Assembly: GCA_024195265.1 (NCBI GenBank)
Contig: JAJLRJ010000004.1
Span: forward strand, 6,300,595-6,364,594
DNA from: Dendrophyllia cribrosa
Taxonomy: Eukaryota > Cnidaria > Anthozoa > Scleractinia > Dendrophylliidae
Direction: 5' to 3'
Length of the DNA: 64,000 nucleotides
Position 1 is the stretch's first letter, and the number at the start of each line of letters is the position of its first letter. Below, one piece after another: positions 10,236 to 21,285 of this stretch. The position numbers and the translations under genes were made by a program. A model generated the notes under the pieces. The model did no database searches and was not told where the DNA came from. It saw only the letters and a program-made list of their open reading frames with translations.

Positions 10236-13200
10236 ATAATTTGCAGATGTTATAACAGTGTTCTGATAAAATGTGGCATTGGGCCAAACCATAACTAAAA
10301 ATAGCCTAATTTTGTGCTGTGCATGTGAAAGCACATTAAAATGAACTTTGTTTGCTTTGTATGTAAGCATTACACAATACAAGGTCAAGGGAATGTCCCA
10401 AAGGCTTTTCATTAAGTGATATGACAGCTATTTCCTGTTAAGATATATCATTGTTCTGTGGCTTCTTCTAGAAGGCATTATATGATAAGGATGATTGAAT
10501 GTCTGTTCTGTTAAAGAATTTGTTTCTTAAGTTAAAATGCCATCTGTTGTTGTTTTTTTTTGTCACACATGCTGACTACATTCAACACGTTTTTAGACAT
10601 GACTCAAATATACCTTTTTAAAAGTTTCCACATGTAGGCCTTTAGTTGCTTTATTCATCAATGAATTCATTTATGAAGTGATGTACTCAGATAGAGCTGT
10701 TGTAAATAAACAATTTTAGATTTTGTTATACCATAATTTTTTTTAGATTTTGCACCAAATGTCTGAGCTGCAATAAACTTTTTTTGCATTTTGAGTTAAA
10801 TTTCATGATATGTTACTTGGCAATTTTTTATCTGAATTAAGTTAACAGTAGGATAAGTTTGCTTTTGGTTGAGTATTTGCTCCTGGAAATTAAGGCGACT
10901 TAAATTAACGCAAAATTTAAATTCAAATTTTTGAAATTCGCATTAATTTCATGGAGCATTAATTTCTTATAATACAGTAAGGTATGAACATGTAGATGCA
11001 GGTGGTTTAAGGTGGTTCTAAAGGGGTCTTCAGTATGGCTTTATGGTGTTTGAATTTTTGAATAAATGAAGGATAGAAATTTAAAAATAACGTTCATTCA
11101 TGATAACAATAACCTTGGTACTTGATGTAGATACATGTAACATATGAGCAACATGCATGTACATGTATCTATGGAAATCTTTTACATTGATTGGCCTCCT
11201 TTCTGGGATATTTCATCATTATCCACTTCCTTAAGATGGATAATAAAGGTGCAAAACATAAATTACAAATCAGTGTGAAAAATGGCTATATCACTTTTAA
11301 CTTGGTTTGCATTTATATGGTACAGCTGTACAAATGATATTATCACTAAACTTTATGAACATACATGAAGGAAAACAAAAAGAGACAACCAAATTAGGCC
11401 TAAATGTGTTTACAAGCTAAAGGGAACTAAGTTTTGTTGCTTGCTTCTATGAATGTCCCAAGAATTGGCCACTGAATGTTTCTTTGTTGCAAACAGCCAT
11501 GGGTCAGTTCATTATTACTACGCCTTTATTTACACGAACTCTGGAGATCCATTATGGGATTGCGCCCATTGAAACACATTGATTGTATATCAAAAATATG
11601 CAAAAATAGGCAAAAAGGCAAAAATAGATGCAACATGTGACTCTATTATTCAGAAGATAATAGAAGAACAATGGGTCTGTCTTATGCTAAGGATAATAAA
11701 ATAAAATTTATTTTATTAGGGTCAAGTCTAATCAAGCATGTTGCGTGACTTTATTATATAAGTGAAATGCACTGCAAGCCTGTCAGTTCATGAAACATTC
11801 TAACAGAAATACATTTAATTATTTTTCATTCATTCCTAGTGTAAAACAAAATAATTTCTGGTGGATCCTTGGAGAACACTACCTTTATTTTCCACTTTAA
11901 GCAAAAATTGTCCTGTTTTGAATCAATCTTACCTTGTCTAAAAATTGCCTGAAATAAGTTGATTTCTGAGAATGTTTATGGCTTATAAAGGCAATAGGAT
12001 TTATTTAGCAAGAAGCTTATCAGCATGAATTCTCAACTTTTGACACATTTAAAATAAGTAGGCTTTATAAGTATTCTGTATCAAAGATACAGTGCACTTG
12101 ATCTGTGTTGGGGTTAACACGTATTTAAATTATTTTGCATTTCTTTATATTTAATATTACTTTGCAATTAATTTTATCTGACTTCTCAATGCTGGTTTTT
12201 CAAGAGAGCTTGGAACAGGAAATTTATCAAATCAAAACAAGCTTTTTATAGCCTATAATTTATACTATGTGGGATTTTATATACTCCTTTTGTAGCAAAA
12301 TGCCAATTTGATAGCTAAAAATGGAAAGATGAAACAAAGAAAATATATCTTGGGGCTGCTTTGTTAAACACTGTACTTTGCTTTCAGAAGTTAAAGTTAA
12401 TAAATTACCTTTAGTTACTAAAATACTGAATCTTTTGCAACTAAAGGTACAATATATACATGTACATGCATGCAGCAGCATTTAGTTAATAATGGATGGC
12501 AGGGCTGTCATTAATTTATTGATTAGGTGGGAAAGTGAAGAATGCATAGCTGGGGAAAAATTGTTTCTGGTCTTTTCAATGCATGTTTTTTTTTCTATCG
12601 AAGTGGCCAGGGCTCAAACACAATAGCTGAGAAAAATCCCTGATCTTTGGCCTTATAGATAGCACTGAATGGTTAATAATAACATTGTATTATCCTTCAT
12701 GCTGTTTTTATTATACATTTTGGTCACTAATCATTGGCTGAGAACACCCTGCTTATTCATGCTGGCATTGAATTTGGTGTTTTTGACCTTGTCAAAACAC
12801 GAAAAAAGGGACACACCCCCTCCCCTGGTTCCTGTCTTTTCACACTTGTGCTAAGTTTCTTCTAAGTCATTGAATTCAGTGTGGACTCAAATGTGAGTTG
12901 TAGGGTGCAGATGTGAGGTTGTTAGTAAGTTCCCACTTGTAGTGGGAAAGAAAAATTCCAAAATTCACAAAGGAAAAAACTACAGAACACTGCAAAGTTT
13001 AGTTGGAAATAAAGAATTACGGTAGTGGTTTAAAAGTATAATAAAACTTTTAACCTTTGTACTTGGAGTGCATTGTACATTTTACATGTATGAACATGCT
13101 GAATTTTAGAGTACAACTTAGTTAGTTATATATAGAGATTCACTTCTCCTGACCTTTTAAACAAAAAAATTCAAAAAGGTAGGCCCTTATAATTTACGGA

Positions 13201-13535
13201 GCTGGTCATTTCAGGAAAATAATTCTCCCAAGAGGATCAGAGAACATATAGAAACTGCAATAGCATACACTGTAAAACAGAAGTAAGAATTTGCAATGCA
13301 AACCATCCCAACAGTTTAGGCCTGTTGGCAATAGATTTGTAAAATATTACCCATTTTAGATAGAGAGAAAATAAAATTTCTAAACAGAAAGTTTTAAAAC
13401 TTTGTCACCCATGCCAACAATCCTTGTATGTAGCTGCATGTCTATTGTTTATCTGAAGGGCACTTGAAGAGAATTTGGCAAACAACCTGTGTTTGTTTAT
13501 AGAACAATACAATGTACATTGTCTTAGCTTTCTTA
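10236..13535. other. No gene seen; AT-rich
   Basis: About 3.3 kb of AT-rich sequence. There are scattered acceptor-like and donor-like sites but no exon with a recognisable protein. This could be intron or intergenic DNA. Confidence 0.35.
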
Positions 13536-13577
13536 GCCCCTGATGAAGGTTAGTTTTGTCTAACCGAAATATTGGGC
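13536..13577 (+). ncRNA. Hammerhead-ribozyme-like motif (weak)
   Basis: CTGATGA at 13540-13546 and one extra A are followed by the perfect 6-bp stem GGTTAG/CTAACC (13548-13553 with 13560-13565, loop TTTTGT), then GAAA. GCCC before and GGGC after can close an outer helix. This is the order of a hammerhead catalytic core. The additional A after CTGATGA and the lack of a clear cleavage site make activity doubtful. Penelope-like retroelements are known to carry such motifs. Confidence 0.35.
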
Positions 13578-13660
13578 AAATATTATTAAAAGAAACCAAA
13601 CAAATTCAGCTGTTTGATCAGCCTTGCATGTTGTTATCATATTTAAGGGATGTTTATTTT

Positions 13661-13748
13661 TTTATCCCAAGAACAAATACAATGTTGCTTAATCTTGCAG
13701 ATTAAGTTTTCTGGCACTCATTGTACTAACACGTACAACTGAGTTAAT
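13661..13748. repeat. Segment duplicated on the other side of the LTR element
   Basis: TTTATCCCAAGAACAAA, ATCTTGCAGATT and GTACTAACAC occur in the same order at 21907-22012, with intervening indels. This is a diverged copy of an unnamed repeat. It is too far outside the LTRs to be part of the LTR element's target duplication. Confidence 0.5.
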
Positions 13749-14455
13749 TCTTTGTCTCTCTTTCTCTAGGTCATTTTTCTCTGCCTCATTGTTGGATTGA
13801 GAAACTACATTGTGGACCTTGTTTGAGTTATTTCCAGTTCAAATTACATGTAAGTTTGTTTTGGCTTGCAGAGTGCTTTTTCTGTGGCCAATAAGCTGTT
13901 TTTTAATTCCACTCAATATATTTTAAATTTCACCCCGTGCAGGTACCATATCTTGTGGTATTTGTATGGGAACATTCTCAACCCTGTTTCATACAAAATC
14001 TAGACAAATACAGTTACTAGAGCTACAAATAGTTTGCCAAACTAAGTTTACCAAACTGTACAAAACAACTATAAACTTTGACGAGTTGAAAAATTCCCAT
14101 TTAATAGATGGTTTATTCAGTAGTTTTACAGGACGTGTATTTTTGCCTCTCTAAAAGTGCAGTTTTGTAATGTGTAGGTAATCACATGATTTTGACTGCA
14201 ATTTAGAATAAATGAGCACTGGAAATTTTTCATTGGTTAATAAAAATGCAATTTGTCTGTCATTACAAATTTACATGTGCTCATTTATTCCAAATTGCAC
14301 AAAAATGATTTTTCTTTTTAATGTGTGAATACACAAAGCGTTGAACGAGTTAAAGCAAATAGCAACAAATATGCAAATTTTCACTCCTTCCTTACATCCA
14401 TTGGTTGTAAACTTTGGGCAGTTCCGCTGATCGGTGCAAAGGGCTTGTGCATATA
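13749..14455. other. No gene seen
   Basis: Sequence between the duplicated segment and the LTR element. No gene recognised. Confidence 0.4.
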
Positions 14456-14870
14456 TGTGGCTGGCCTCCCGTAGTACATACAACAAGAGGAGTTGCTAAC
14501 AATCAACAAGAACGTCCCAAACGTAGTTTATTCACAGGTCCTCGGTACAGCACATTCTTTTTACTCCTTAGTTCTTGGATCCTGAGTCCCGAGATAACAA
14601 TCTGATATGACAAATACATGATAGGCTAAACATGCGATTCGCAAGTACTAAACTGCAAAATATCGTGTGAAATACTCTCAAGGGGTTTTCCGTAAAATGT
14701 TCCTTTAACAGTTCTTACCGTTTAGGCCGTATAATGTCCGATGGATGGCGATAACTATCCAAAACTTGAACTACACGAGAAAAGGGCTAACATGGCGGCC
14801 ACTTACTAAAATCTGGCGCGGCTGCTAAGCTTTTACAACATACCGCTGACTGCGCAGCGCTGCAGTCACA
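14456..14870 (-). repeat. 3' LTR of the BEL/Pao element
   Basis: 415 bp, TG...CA ends, preceded by ATATA. It is identical to the other LTR except for one substitution at 14777. Confidence 0.95.
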
Positions 14871-14872
14871 TG

Positions 14873-14881
14873 GCTCCCCTA
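14873..14881 (-). promoter_or_regulatory. Polypurine tract
   Basis: In the element's sense a short purine run, AGGGGAG, lies just inside the 3' LTR. This is where plus-strand DNA synthesis is primed in LTR elements. Position and composition are the only evidence. Confidence 0.6.
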
Positions 14882-14987
14882 ATTGTTGCCTAACAATTAC
14901 TTAACTTAATGTCCATACTAGACAGTTAAACAAAACAAATGTTCATAAAGGCGGTCACTTGTGTCTTCTACACCTGTCGGGGCGACT

Positions 14988-15299
14988 TCACTGAGTAGTT
15001 GGCTCCTCGTTGGGGAATTCCTTGGTCTCCCCGCTGCTATCACCAACATCCCCTTCATCTACAGAGGGTACCAGCAAGACTAATTTGTGGATTGGTCTGT
15101 CCAGGAACGTAGGTGGCTTTCGGCGTCTGCCTTGGTTGTCAAGCTCTCCATCAGCTTTCACAATTTTGACTTTTCTGATACATCCGTCTTCGCTAGGGTA
15201 GACTTCTACGACTCTAGCGAGAGGCCATTGGTTACGTGGTCCTTCGTCTTCCTTCGATACGATTACGTCTCCAACTGATAGGTTTCGCTTTGGATACAT
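14988..15299 (-). CDS. BEL/Pao polyprotein, C-terminal tail segment
   Basis: The last open segment of the polyprotein is 103 codons to a TAA/TGA-type stop at 14988. It contains GDVIVSKEDEGPRNQWPLAR and RVVEVYPSEDG-like text, typical of the domain that follows integrase in BEL/Pao (DUF5641-type, SH3-like). It lies in the same frame as the integrase segment, from which it is separated by an in-frame TGA at 15378-15380 and 26 open codons. Methionine 1 is internal and not a start. The tail is rich in Glu, Gly and Pro. Confidence 0.85.
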   Translation of the reverse strand: MYPKRNLSVGDVIVSKEDEGPRNQWPLARVVEVYPSEDGCIRKVKIVKADGELDNQGRRRKPPTFLDRPIHKLVLLVPSVDEGDVGDSSGETKEFPNEEPTTQ

Positions 15300-15377
15300 C
15301 CACTTGTTACGAGCCTGCAGGCTATGAAGAAACTCACGGCGCCATCTAAGCCAAAATTCGTTCGCGAGATACTGTAC

Positions 15378-16760
15378 TCAGCGCCACCACTTGCGGGAAT
15401 ATAGATCTGCTCGCTGGAACCTTCCAGGCGGTGGAAGTACAACTTTAGCTTTCAAGGTAAGTAGATGACTTGGCGTAAGTGGTTCTGGTGCCTCTGGGTC
15501 GTTTAAGTCGTTCGTAGACAAGGGTCTGGAATTAACAATACACTCTGCTTCAGTCATGAAGGTTCTGAATGCTTCGTCGTCCAATTGGGTGCCAGCGCTC
15601 AGAAGTAGCGTCTCCAGCGCACTACGAACAGTTCGGATTAACCTTTCCCACGCGCCACCCATGTGACTGGCGTGAGGTACATTCATCTGAAATGGTATCC
15701 ACTCACATCCATTCTCCACTAAGTACTCTTGCACCCGGTTCTGATCCAGTTCTTCTAAGGCAGCTTTTAGCTCATTCTTCGCTCCTACAAAGTTTGTACC
15801 CTGATCACAGTGGAGCTGTCTGACTGGACCGCGTCGGTTGAGGAAGCGACTCAGTGCGTTGATAAAGGAACTGGTGCTTAACGAGTTGGCTGTCTCCAAG
15901 TGAACACCTCTGCTGGCCATACAGGTAAAAATAACTCCATAACGCTTAACTTCACTTCTCTTTTCCTTGATCAGGAAAGGTCCAAAGAAATCTACAGCAC
16001 AATACGAGAAGGGGGCCGAAGGTTCAACTCGATCCACAGGCAAATCGGCCATCTTCTGAATTTGCAGGGGCCCGCGCATTTTCCTGCAGGTAACACACTT
16101 GGAAATACAATTTGACACTGCTGACGATCCACCAACAACCCAGTAGCCTCTCTGGCGCAACTCATTTTGGGTGATACCTCGTCCCATGTGGTTCACTTTG
16201 GCATGCCAAAATCGAATCAGCAAATCTGTAATATGACTTTTACGAGGAAGTACCACAGGATGCTTTGTTGCGAATGGAAGGTTAGCTCGTCTCACGCGGC
16301 CACCAACGCGGATAACACCGTCTTCATCGAGAAATGGATCCAAACGATATAAGCAACTAGACTTCTTGATGGCTAGATTTCTTTCTCTTGCGATCTTTCT
16401 AGTAGTAAGCTCTCCAACTATCGTAAGTTCCTTTAGAACTTGAATCTCGTCATGGAAATGTTCACGTTGAACAACCTTAAGAACTTCCCTCTCTGCTGCG
16501 TGAAGTTCTGTAAGTGTGACTGATACCTTCGGCAATGGTCTGATGCTCTCACTACCCGTTTGTCTCGTCGACTTCACTTCTCTACTTGCCAGTTTGCTCT
16601 TCAGTTGTAGACACAAAGCTATTACCTTCAGCACACGCTGCCAGCTTGACATGTGGCACAAACGGCTTGACGTTAACGGTTCAGGGGGTTGAGTAGCTCT
16701 GCTCTCTACATGAGATGTGAAAACAGCTGCTTTCCTTACTTCAGGATCACTTTCGGTCAC
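15378..16760 (-). CDS. BEL/Pao integrase segment
   Basis: An open segment of about 460 codons catalyses integration of the element's DNA. Residues about 186-226 carry an HHCC zinc module (H186, H191, C223, C226). The RNase-H-fold catalytic triad is D257 (AVDFFGPF), D319 (LHCDQGTNF) and E372 (GGAWERLIR). The first codon counted is GTG (16758-16760) and is not a real start. The frame is open upstream to an in-frame TGA at 16803-16805, and the segment ends at TGA 15378-15380. All catalytic residues are present, so only the nonsense codons disable it. Confidence 0.93.
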   Translation of the reverse strand: MTESDPEVRKAAVFTSHVESRATQPPEPLTSSRLCHMSSWQRVLKVIALCLQLKSKLASREVKSTRQTGSESIRPLPKVSVTLTELHAAEREVLKVVQREHFHDEIQVLKELTIVGELTTRKIARERNLAIKKSSCLYRLDPFLDEDGVIRVGGRVRRANLPFATKHPVVLPRKSHITDLLIRFWHAKVNHMGRGITQNELRQRGYWVVGGSSAVSNCISKCVTCRKMRGPLQIQKMADLPVDRVEPSAPFSYCAVDFFGPFLIKEKRSEVKRYGVIFTCMASRGVHLETANSLSTSSFINALSRFLNRRGPVRQLHCDQGTNFVGAKNELKAALEELDQNRVQEYLVENGCEWIPFQMNVPHASHMGGAWERLIRTVRSALETLLLSAGTQLDDEAFRTFMTEAECIVNSRPLSTNDLNDPEAPEPLTPSHLLTLKAKVVLPPPGRFQRADLYSRKWWR

Positions 16761-16802
16761 TTGAATTTCTTCTATCTTCTCAGGCTGGAAAGGTCCACTC
16801 TT

Positions 16803-19800
16803 TCAAAGAAATGGGGGTCCAGTTAGCCAGTTGGTTCCTTGTAATAACTGTGACGCTGTAAGGCCTCGTGAGGCATGGTCTGCAGGATTAAGTTCAGTGC
16901 TGACATACAGCCAAGAACTCGGGTTAGTGACGTCACGAATCTGTTGCACACGATTTGCTACATATACGTGGAACCTCTTAGCTTCGTTGTTGACATAACC
17001 AAGGACGATTTTGCTGTCTGTCCATAAATGTTCCTTAATGTCCGTGTAAGACAATTCTTGGCGAAGAAATACACTCATGTTTGCTGAAACAGTAGCTGCA
17101 GCCAATTCTAGCCTCGGCACAGTGATTTGCTTTAACGGGGCCACTCTAGACTTTCCAGTGACAAGGGAACAGTACGTCTTGTCCTCCACATTGATCAGTC
17201 GAAGGTACGAACACTGTCCATAACCCTCTACACTAGCATCTGAGAAATGATGCAACTCACTGGCTTTGATCTGCCCAAAGTTCTCCGGCTTAAAGCAACG
17301 TTGAATTTGCAGCTGATCGAGATTCAGAACATCCTGACGCCATTTCTCCCAATGAGTATACAGACTCTCTGGAATTGGGCTGTCCCAATCAAGCTTGTCT
17401 CGGCACATTTGCTGAAGAACTTGTTTTCCTTTCAAAGTAACTGGGGCAACGAAGCCACTAGGATCGTAGATTGAACTGACAGTGGAAAGTACGCCACGTC
17501 GCGTTAGGGGACGGTCACGCAGCTCGATGCGGAATTGAAAACTGTCATTCTCGATGCACCACACTACTCCTAAGGCACGTTCCAAGGGCAGTGGATCAAC
17601 CTTCAAGTCTAGCTCCTTTAATCCTTTGGCGCGATCTTCGGCTGGAATCTTTTCAAGAACTTCTCTTTTGTTTGATGAAATTTTGTGCAGCCTCAGACCG
17701 GCCTTGGCGCAAATGCCTTGACTTGCTTTTATCAGTGTAACAGCTCGCTCCACGGTAGGGACTGATTTTAGTCCGTCATCCACATAAAAGTCCTTTCGTA
17801 TAAACTCAGCAGCTTCTTCACCAAACTCTTTCTCCCCATCATCTGCTGCTCTCTTTAGACCAAAATTTGCGCAGCCAGGTGAACTACCAGCACCGAAAAG
17901 ATGAACCTTCATCCTGTACTCAATCACTTCATTTGCAGGATCTCCATCCTTCCACCACAAAAAACGCAGGAGATCTCTGTGTTCCTTTGACACCATAAAC
18001 TGATGAAACATACTTTTAATGTCAGTCATAAAAGCTACATTTTCTTGTCTGAATCTGCACAGGATCCCCAGAAGAGTGTTCATGAGGTCGGGTCCTTGTA
18101 ACAAGTGATCGTTCAGGGACACTCCTTCATGCTGGGCCGAACAATCAAAAACAACTCTGATCTGGTTTGGTTTTTTTGGATGATAAACACCTGTGTGTGG
18201 CACATAGTTAACCATCCCATCCTGAACTCCATGGCGGTCTGGTGGTACCTCTTCTGCACACAAGGCAATCACATCTTTCATGAATAAGCGATAATCTTCC
18301 AGAAACTTGGGGTGTCTCTTAAACCTTGCTACAAGCTGGTGCCATCTCTTGACAGCTAGTTCGCGGTTGAAGGGTAGAGACGGTTTGTCTGTCTTCAAAG
18401 GAAGAGGCATTTCGTAGTGCCCATCTGATCTCTTCACAACACCATTCTCAAGGATGTTGAGGAATCTCCTGTCTTCAGCTGAATAGGGCTTGGTATTTGC
18501 AGAACTCTCTGTAAAGTCTGACTCAAGAATCGTGATAATCTTCTGTGGGTTGATAACCTCTTTCACCTTTGTTGTAAAGGCAAAGCGTTCATGGGTTTCT
18601 TTGGCCACCACCTTGTTGCACACTCCTTCCTTATGGTTGGCTTCACCTGTAGTCTTGCACACTTTGCCGATTATCCCCCACCCCATTAAAGATCTTTGGC
18701 CGTAAGGGTCGTCTTCACCTCCCACTAGGACTTCTCTGGGTCTGACGATACTAGGGCAGTTATTGCCAATCAGCAAAGAGATTTTCACACTTGGATTGTA
18801 GGGCATGAGCTCGTCAGCAATAGGACACAGATGTTCCCATTTCCGGGCAACACTGGCTTTTGGAATCTGTGACCGACTGGCTGGGATAATATCTCGCTTG
18901 AACATCATGGGTAACTTCACGGCATGCTCCCTTCTAAAATCCAACACCTCAACTCCACAAATACGGTTGCTTGGTACATGTACATTTCTCTCTTGCACTG
19001 TCGTCAGCAGTAAGTCGGTTGGTGGGCCTTGCAAGTTCAATTTCTCACACAAACTTTGCGACACAAAACTCACATTGGACTGGTCATCCAGCACTGCGTA
19101 TTGTAAGACTTCTTTACTGGGTTGGCTAACATGTCTGACCCAAACAGGTACAATCATGGCATGATCCGAGCCGCCCTCTTGCTCTGGGATGGTACAAACA
19201 TTTGTACAGTTCGTAATACTTTCCGCGGGTGTTTTCTGAATATGGAGACATGTAGGGTGATTTCCAGAACACGTGCGACATTTAAGTCTGTTCTTACAGG
19301 AGGCTACTTGATGTTGACTGCTAGAGGCACATCCAAGGCAAAGAAATTTCTTATAGAAGAAGTCCTTCCTTTCTTTGTGCGGCTTCTCTGCAAACTTTTT
19401 ACACTCGTCTAGCTGATGTTCTTCTTTGCAAAACAGACATGCTTCGGTCTTTTTCTTCTCGCTTCTCCCCTGCGAACAGGTTGGGGGTCTCTCCTTTTCG
19501 CCTTGACCCTGGGCAGTCACGTTCTTGCTTGGATCCAATACATGGGTTTCGAAGGAAAAGGCCTCCTCGCCTTTTGGTGAGCGTCTGAATGGCCCTCTAG
19601 ACCTAACAAACTCTTTGGTTTTGGACAGCTCCTCAAGCTCAGGAATGTTCGCTCTCTCTGCACACTCTTTCACAAATGAAGCAAATTCAGAGAAGGTAGG
19701 GTAAGCACCATTTCCTTTTGAGACTCTACACTGTTGTACTATACCTCTCCACTTATTCTGAATTTGAAATGGCAACTTGTTTAGAGTTTTAACGTTCTCC

Positions 19801-20282
19801 TTCGCAAAGTCTAAGACAGCAAGACTAGGAGTAGTTTCCCTGGCGGCGATTATCTTTTGCAGGAAGTCAGAAAGATCTCTTAGGGCCTCCGCATCTCTTA
19901 CGCCAATCTTAGGCCAGTTCTCCAGTTTGTTCATAAAGGCTGTCCCTACCACATTGCAGTTACCATACCTTTCCTGTAACAACTTTCTCGCAGACTGATA
20001 GGCATCTTCAGTACCAATTAACATATACTGATCAACAACTTGTTTGGGCTTTCCTGAGATGTACTGATGTAGGAAGTTCAACTTTGTCTGCGCGTCCATT
20101 GGTTTGGAATCAATAAGGGCACTGAAGGAACTATTCCATGTAGGATACTCTAAAGGATCTCCACTAAAAACTGGGATCGAAATCTTAGGCAGTTGCCCTG
20201 AGATTGCTAGTTGCCTGTTCACTAGGTTCTGCTCCATAGTAGCTGCCACCAACATACTACTTGTTTCCACTAGTTTGTCCAT
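16803..20282 (-). CDS. BEL/Pao gag C-terminus, protease, reverse transcriptase and RNase H
   Basis: 1159 codons. Residues about 30-230 are the Pao-type gag core (DUF1759-like). Residues 282-345 hold Cys/His knuckles (CLFCKEEHQLDEC, then CLGC...CRTC). The protease active-site motif VLDDQSN is near 398-403, and a linker follows. RT spans about 690-860 with the catalytic YVDD at 833-836. RNase H follows, with a WTDSKIVLGYV motif near 1090. The ATG at 20282 lies one codon after an in-frame TAA that ends the gag segment, so it is probably internal. The segment ends at TGA 16803-16805. Confidence 0.93.
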   Translation of the reverse strand: MDKLVETSSMLVAATMEQNLVNRQLAISGQLPKISIPVFSGDPLEYPTWNSSFSALIDSKPMDAQTKLNFLHQYISGKPKQVVDQYMLIGTEDAYQSARKLLQERYGNCNVVGTAFMNKLENWPKIGVRDAEALRDLSDFLQKIIAARETTPSLAVLDFAKENVKTLNKLPFQIQNKWRGIVQQCRVSKGNGAYPTFSEFASFVKECAERANIPELEELSKTKEFVRSRGPFRRSPKGEEAFSFETHVLDPSKNVTAQGQGEKERPPTCSQGRSEKKKTEACLFCKEEHQLDECKKFAEKPHKERKDFFYKKFLCLGCASSSQHQVASCKNRLKCRTCSGNHPTCLHIQKTPAESITNCTNVCTIPEQEGGSDHAMIVPVWVRHVSQPSKEVLQYAVLDDQSNVSFVSQSLCEKLNLQGPPTDLLLTTVQERNVHVPSNRICGVEVLDFRREHAVKLPMMFKRDIIPASRSQIPKASVARKWEHLCPIADELMPYNPSVKISLLIGNNCPSIVRPREVLVGGEDDPYGQRSLMGWGIIGKVCKTTGEANHKEGVCNKVVAKETHERFAFTTKVKEVINPQKIITILESDFTESSANTKPYSAEDRRFLNILENGVVKRSDGHYEMPLPLKTDKPSLPFNRELAVKRWHQLVARFKRHPKFLEDYRLFMKDVIALCAEEVPPDRHGVQDGMVNYVPHTGVYHPKKPNQIRVVFDCSAQHEGVSLNDHLLQGPDLMNTLLGILCRFRQENVAFMTDIKSMFHQFMVSKEHRDLLRFLWWKDGDPANEVIEYRMKVHLFGAGSSPGCANFGLKRAADDGEKEFGEEAAEFIRKDFYVDDGLKSVPTVERAVTLIKASQGICAKAGLRLHKISSNKREVLEKIPAEDRAKGLKELDLKVDPLPLERALGVVWCIENDSFQFRIELRDRPLTRRGVLSTVSSIYDPSGFVAPVTLKGKQVLQQMCRDKLDWDSPIPESLYTHWEKWRQDVLNLDQLQIQRCFKPENFGQIKASELHHFSDASVEGYGQCSYLRLINVEDKTYCSLVTGKSRVAPLKQITVPRLELAAATVSANMSVFLRQELSYTDIKEHLWTDSKIVLGYVNNEAKRFHVYVANRVQQIRDVTNPSSWLYVSTELNPADHASRGLTASQLLQGTNWLTGPPFL

Positions 20283-20285
20283 ACA

Positions 20286-21251
20286 TTATTCTAAGACAAC
20301 AGAGTGTGGTTGAAAGGGTGTGGCACTGGGGCTTAACGTACTGTGCACTCCATGTTCTACATGCGGGAGACTGAAAGTGGGTTGGGCCCCATTTAACTGA
20401 GTTGAAGAATAGATAGGTTCTTGCTGACCAGGAGAGAGATCACTCTTACTTGTGACTGGAATTGAATTAAGGAATTTGTCCATGTCCTTAACCTTATCAG
20501 CTGGGGGAATCGAGTTTAGGTCCTGATCATCAAACAGTTCTTCTTTCTCTGCTGATATGCATACATTAAGCTTTGCTTGATTCTGAGCAAGTTCACTTTG
20601 TACTCTTAGCTCTTCCAATTTTCTTTCTTGTTCTAATTTGGTCAACTCAGTCTTTCTGTGTTCTAATCTCAGTATCCGTTCCTTCTCTATATAGGCCAGT
20701 TTAGCTTTTAAGGCAGCTTCCTCCTTTTGTAACTGAAACCTAACTTCTTCGACATTCTCATTGGAACTTATTTTTGACTTGCCACTTTTCTTGGATATTC
20801 GACTGGACCTTTTGGAAGCTTCAGAGATTGAATCATCCACGTGTTGTTCGACAAATTCCAGATATCTTATCTCTGACCTAATGTCACACTCAAAATTTGA
20901 CCATTCTCTGCCAACTTGATCAACCATTCTTTCAATACTTTCCACATTCTCACCCGGGTTCACAAAAACCTTAATCTCTTCAACCATGTCTTGAAATTCG
21001 CAATACAAAATCTGAGCTTCGCTGAATTCTTTCTTAAATTCTACTAGTTTAGTTGACTGACCTCGCTTCAGTAGAGTACCTCTTATTTGCTTCACCAATT
21101 CACATTTCTTGGTTTTCAAGTTACTTGTTTTCAAGTTGAGTTGATACGTATACCCTTTCTCCGTCAGGAAACGCTTCCTTGATTCATCGGTTTCTTCTTC
21201 CAGCGCCACATTGGCCTGGTCTTCGGACCTTGCGTCTTTGTTGACGGACAT
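20286..21251 (-). CDS. BEL/Pao N-terminal gag segment
   Basis: 321 codons from an ATG only about 34 nt inside the 5' LTR. The protein is Lys/Glu-rich with a predicted long coiled coil (about residues 170-235, many LEQERKLEELR-type heptads) and a Ser/Lys-rich stretch before it, as expected for a capsid assembly region. It ends at TAA 20286-20288 in the same frame as the next segment. The stop could be a mutation or a programmed readthrough point separating gag from pol. The sequence does not decide between these. Confidence 0.85.
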   Translation of the reverse strand: MSVNKDARSEDQANVALEEETDESRKRFLTEKGYTYQLNLKTSNLKTKKCELVKQIRGTLLKRGQSTKLVEFKKEFSEAQILYCEFQDMVEEIKVFVNPGENVESIERMVDQVGREWSNFECDIRSEIRYLEFVEQHVDDSISEASKRSSRISKKSGKSKISSNENVEEVRFQLQKEEAALKAKLAYIEKERILRLEHRKTELTKLEQERKLEELRVQSELAQNQAKLNVCISAEKEELFDDQDLNSIPPADKVKDMDKFLNSIPVTSKSDLSPGQQEPIYSSTQLNGAQPTFSLPHVEHGVHSTLSPSATPFQPHSVVLE

Positions 21252-21285
21252 GACTGCTACACGCAGATCGTCTAACGATTGTTAT

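Noticed and set aside
10016..10298. Possible small protein from the duplicated 114-bp block
   Set aside because: The frame exists only because of the duplication, and no domain or codon bias supports it.
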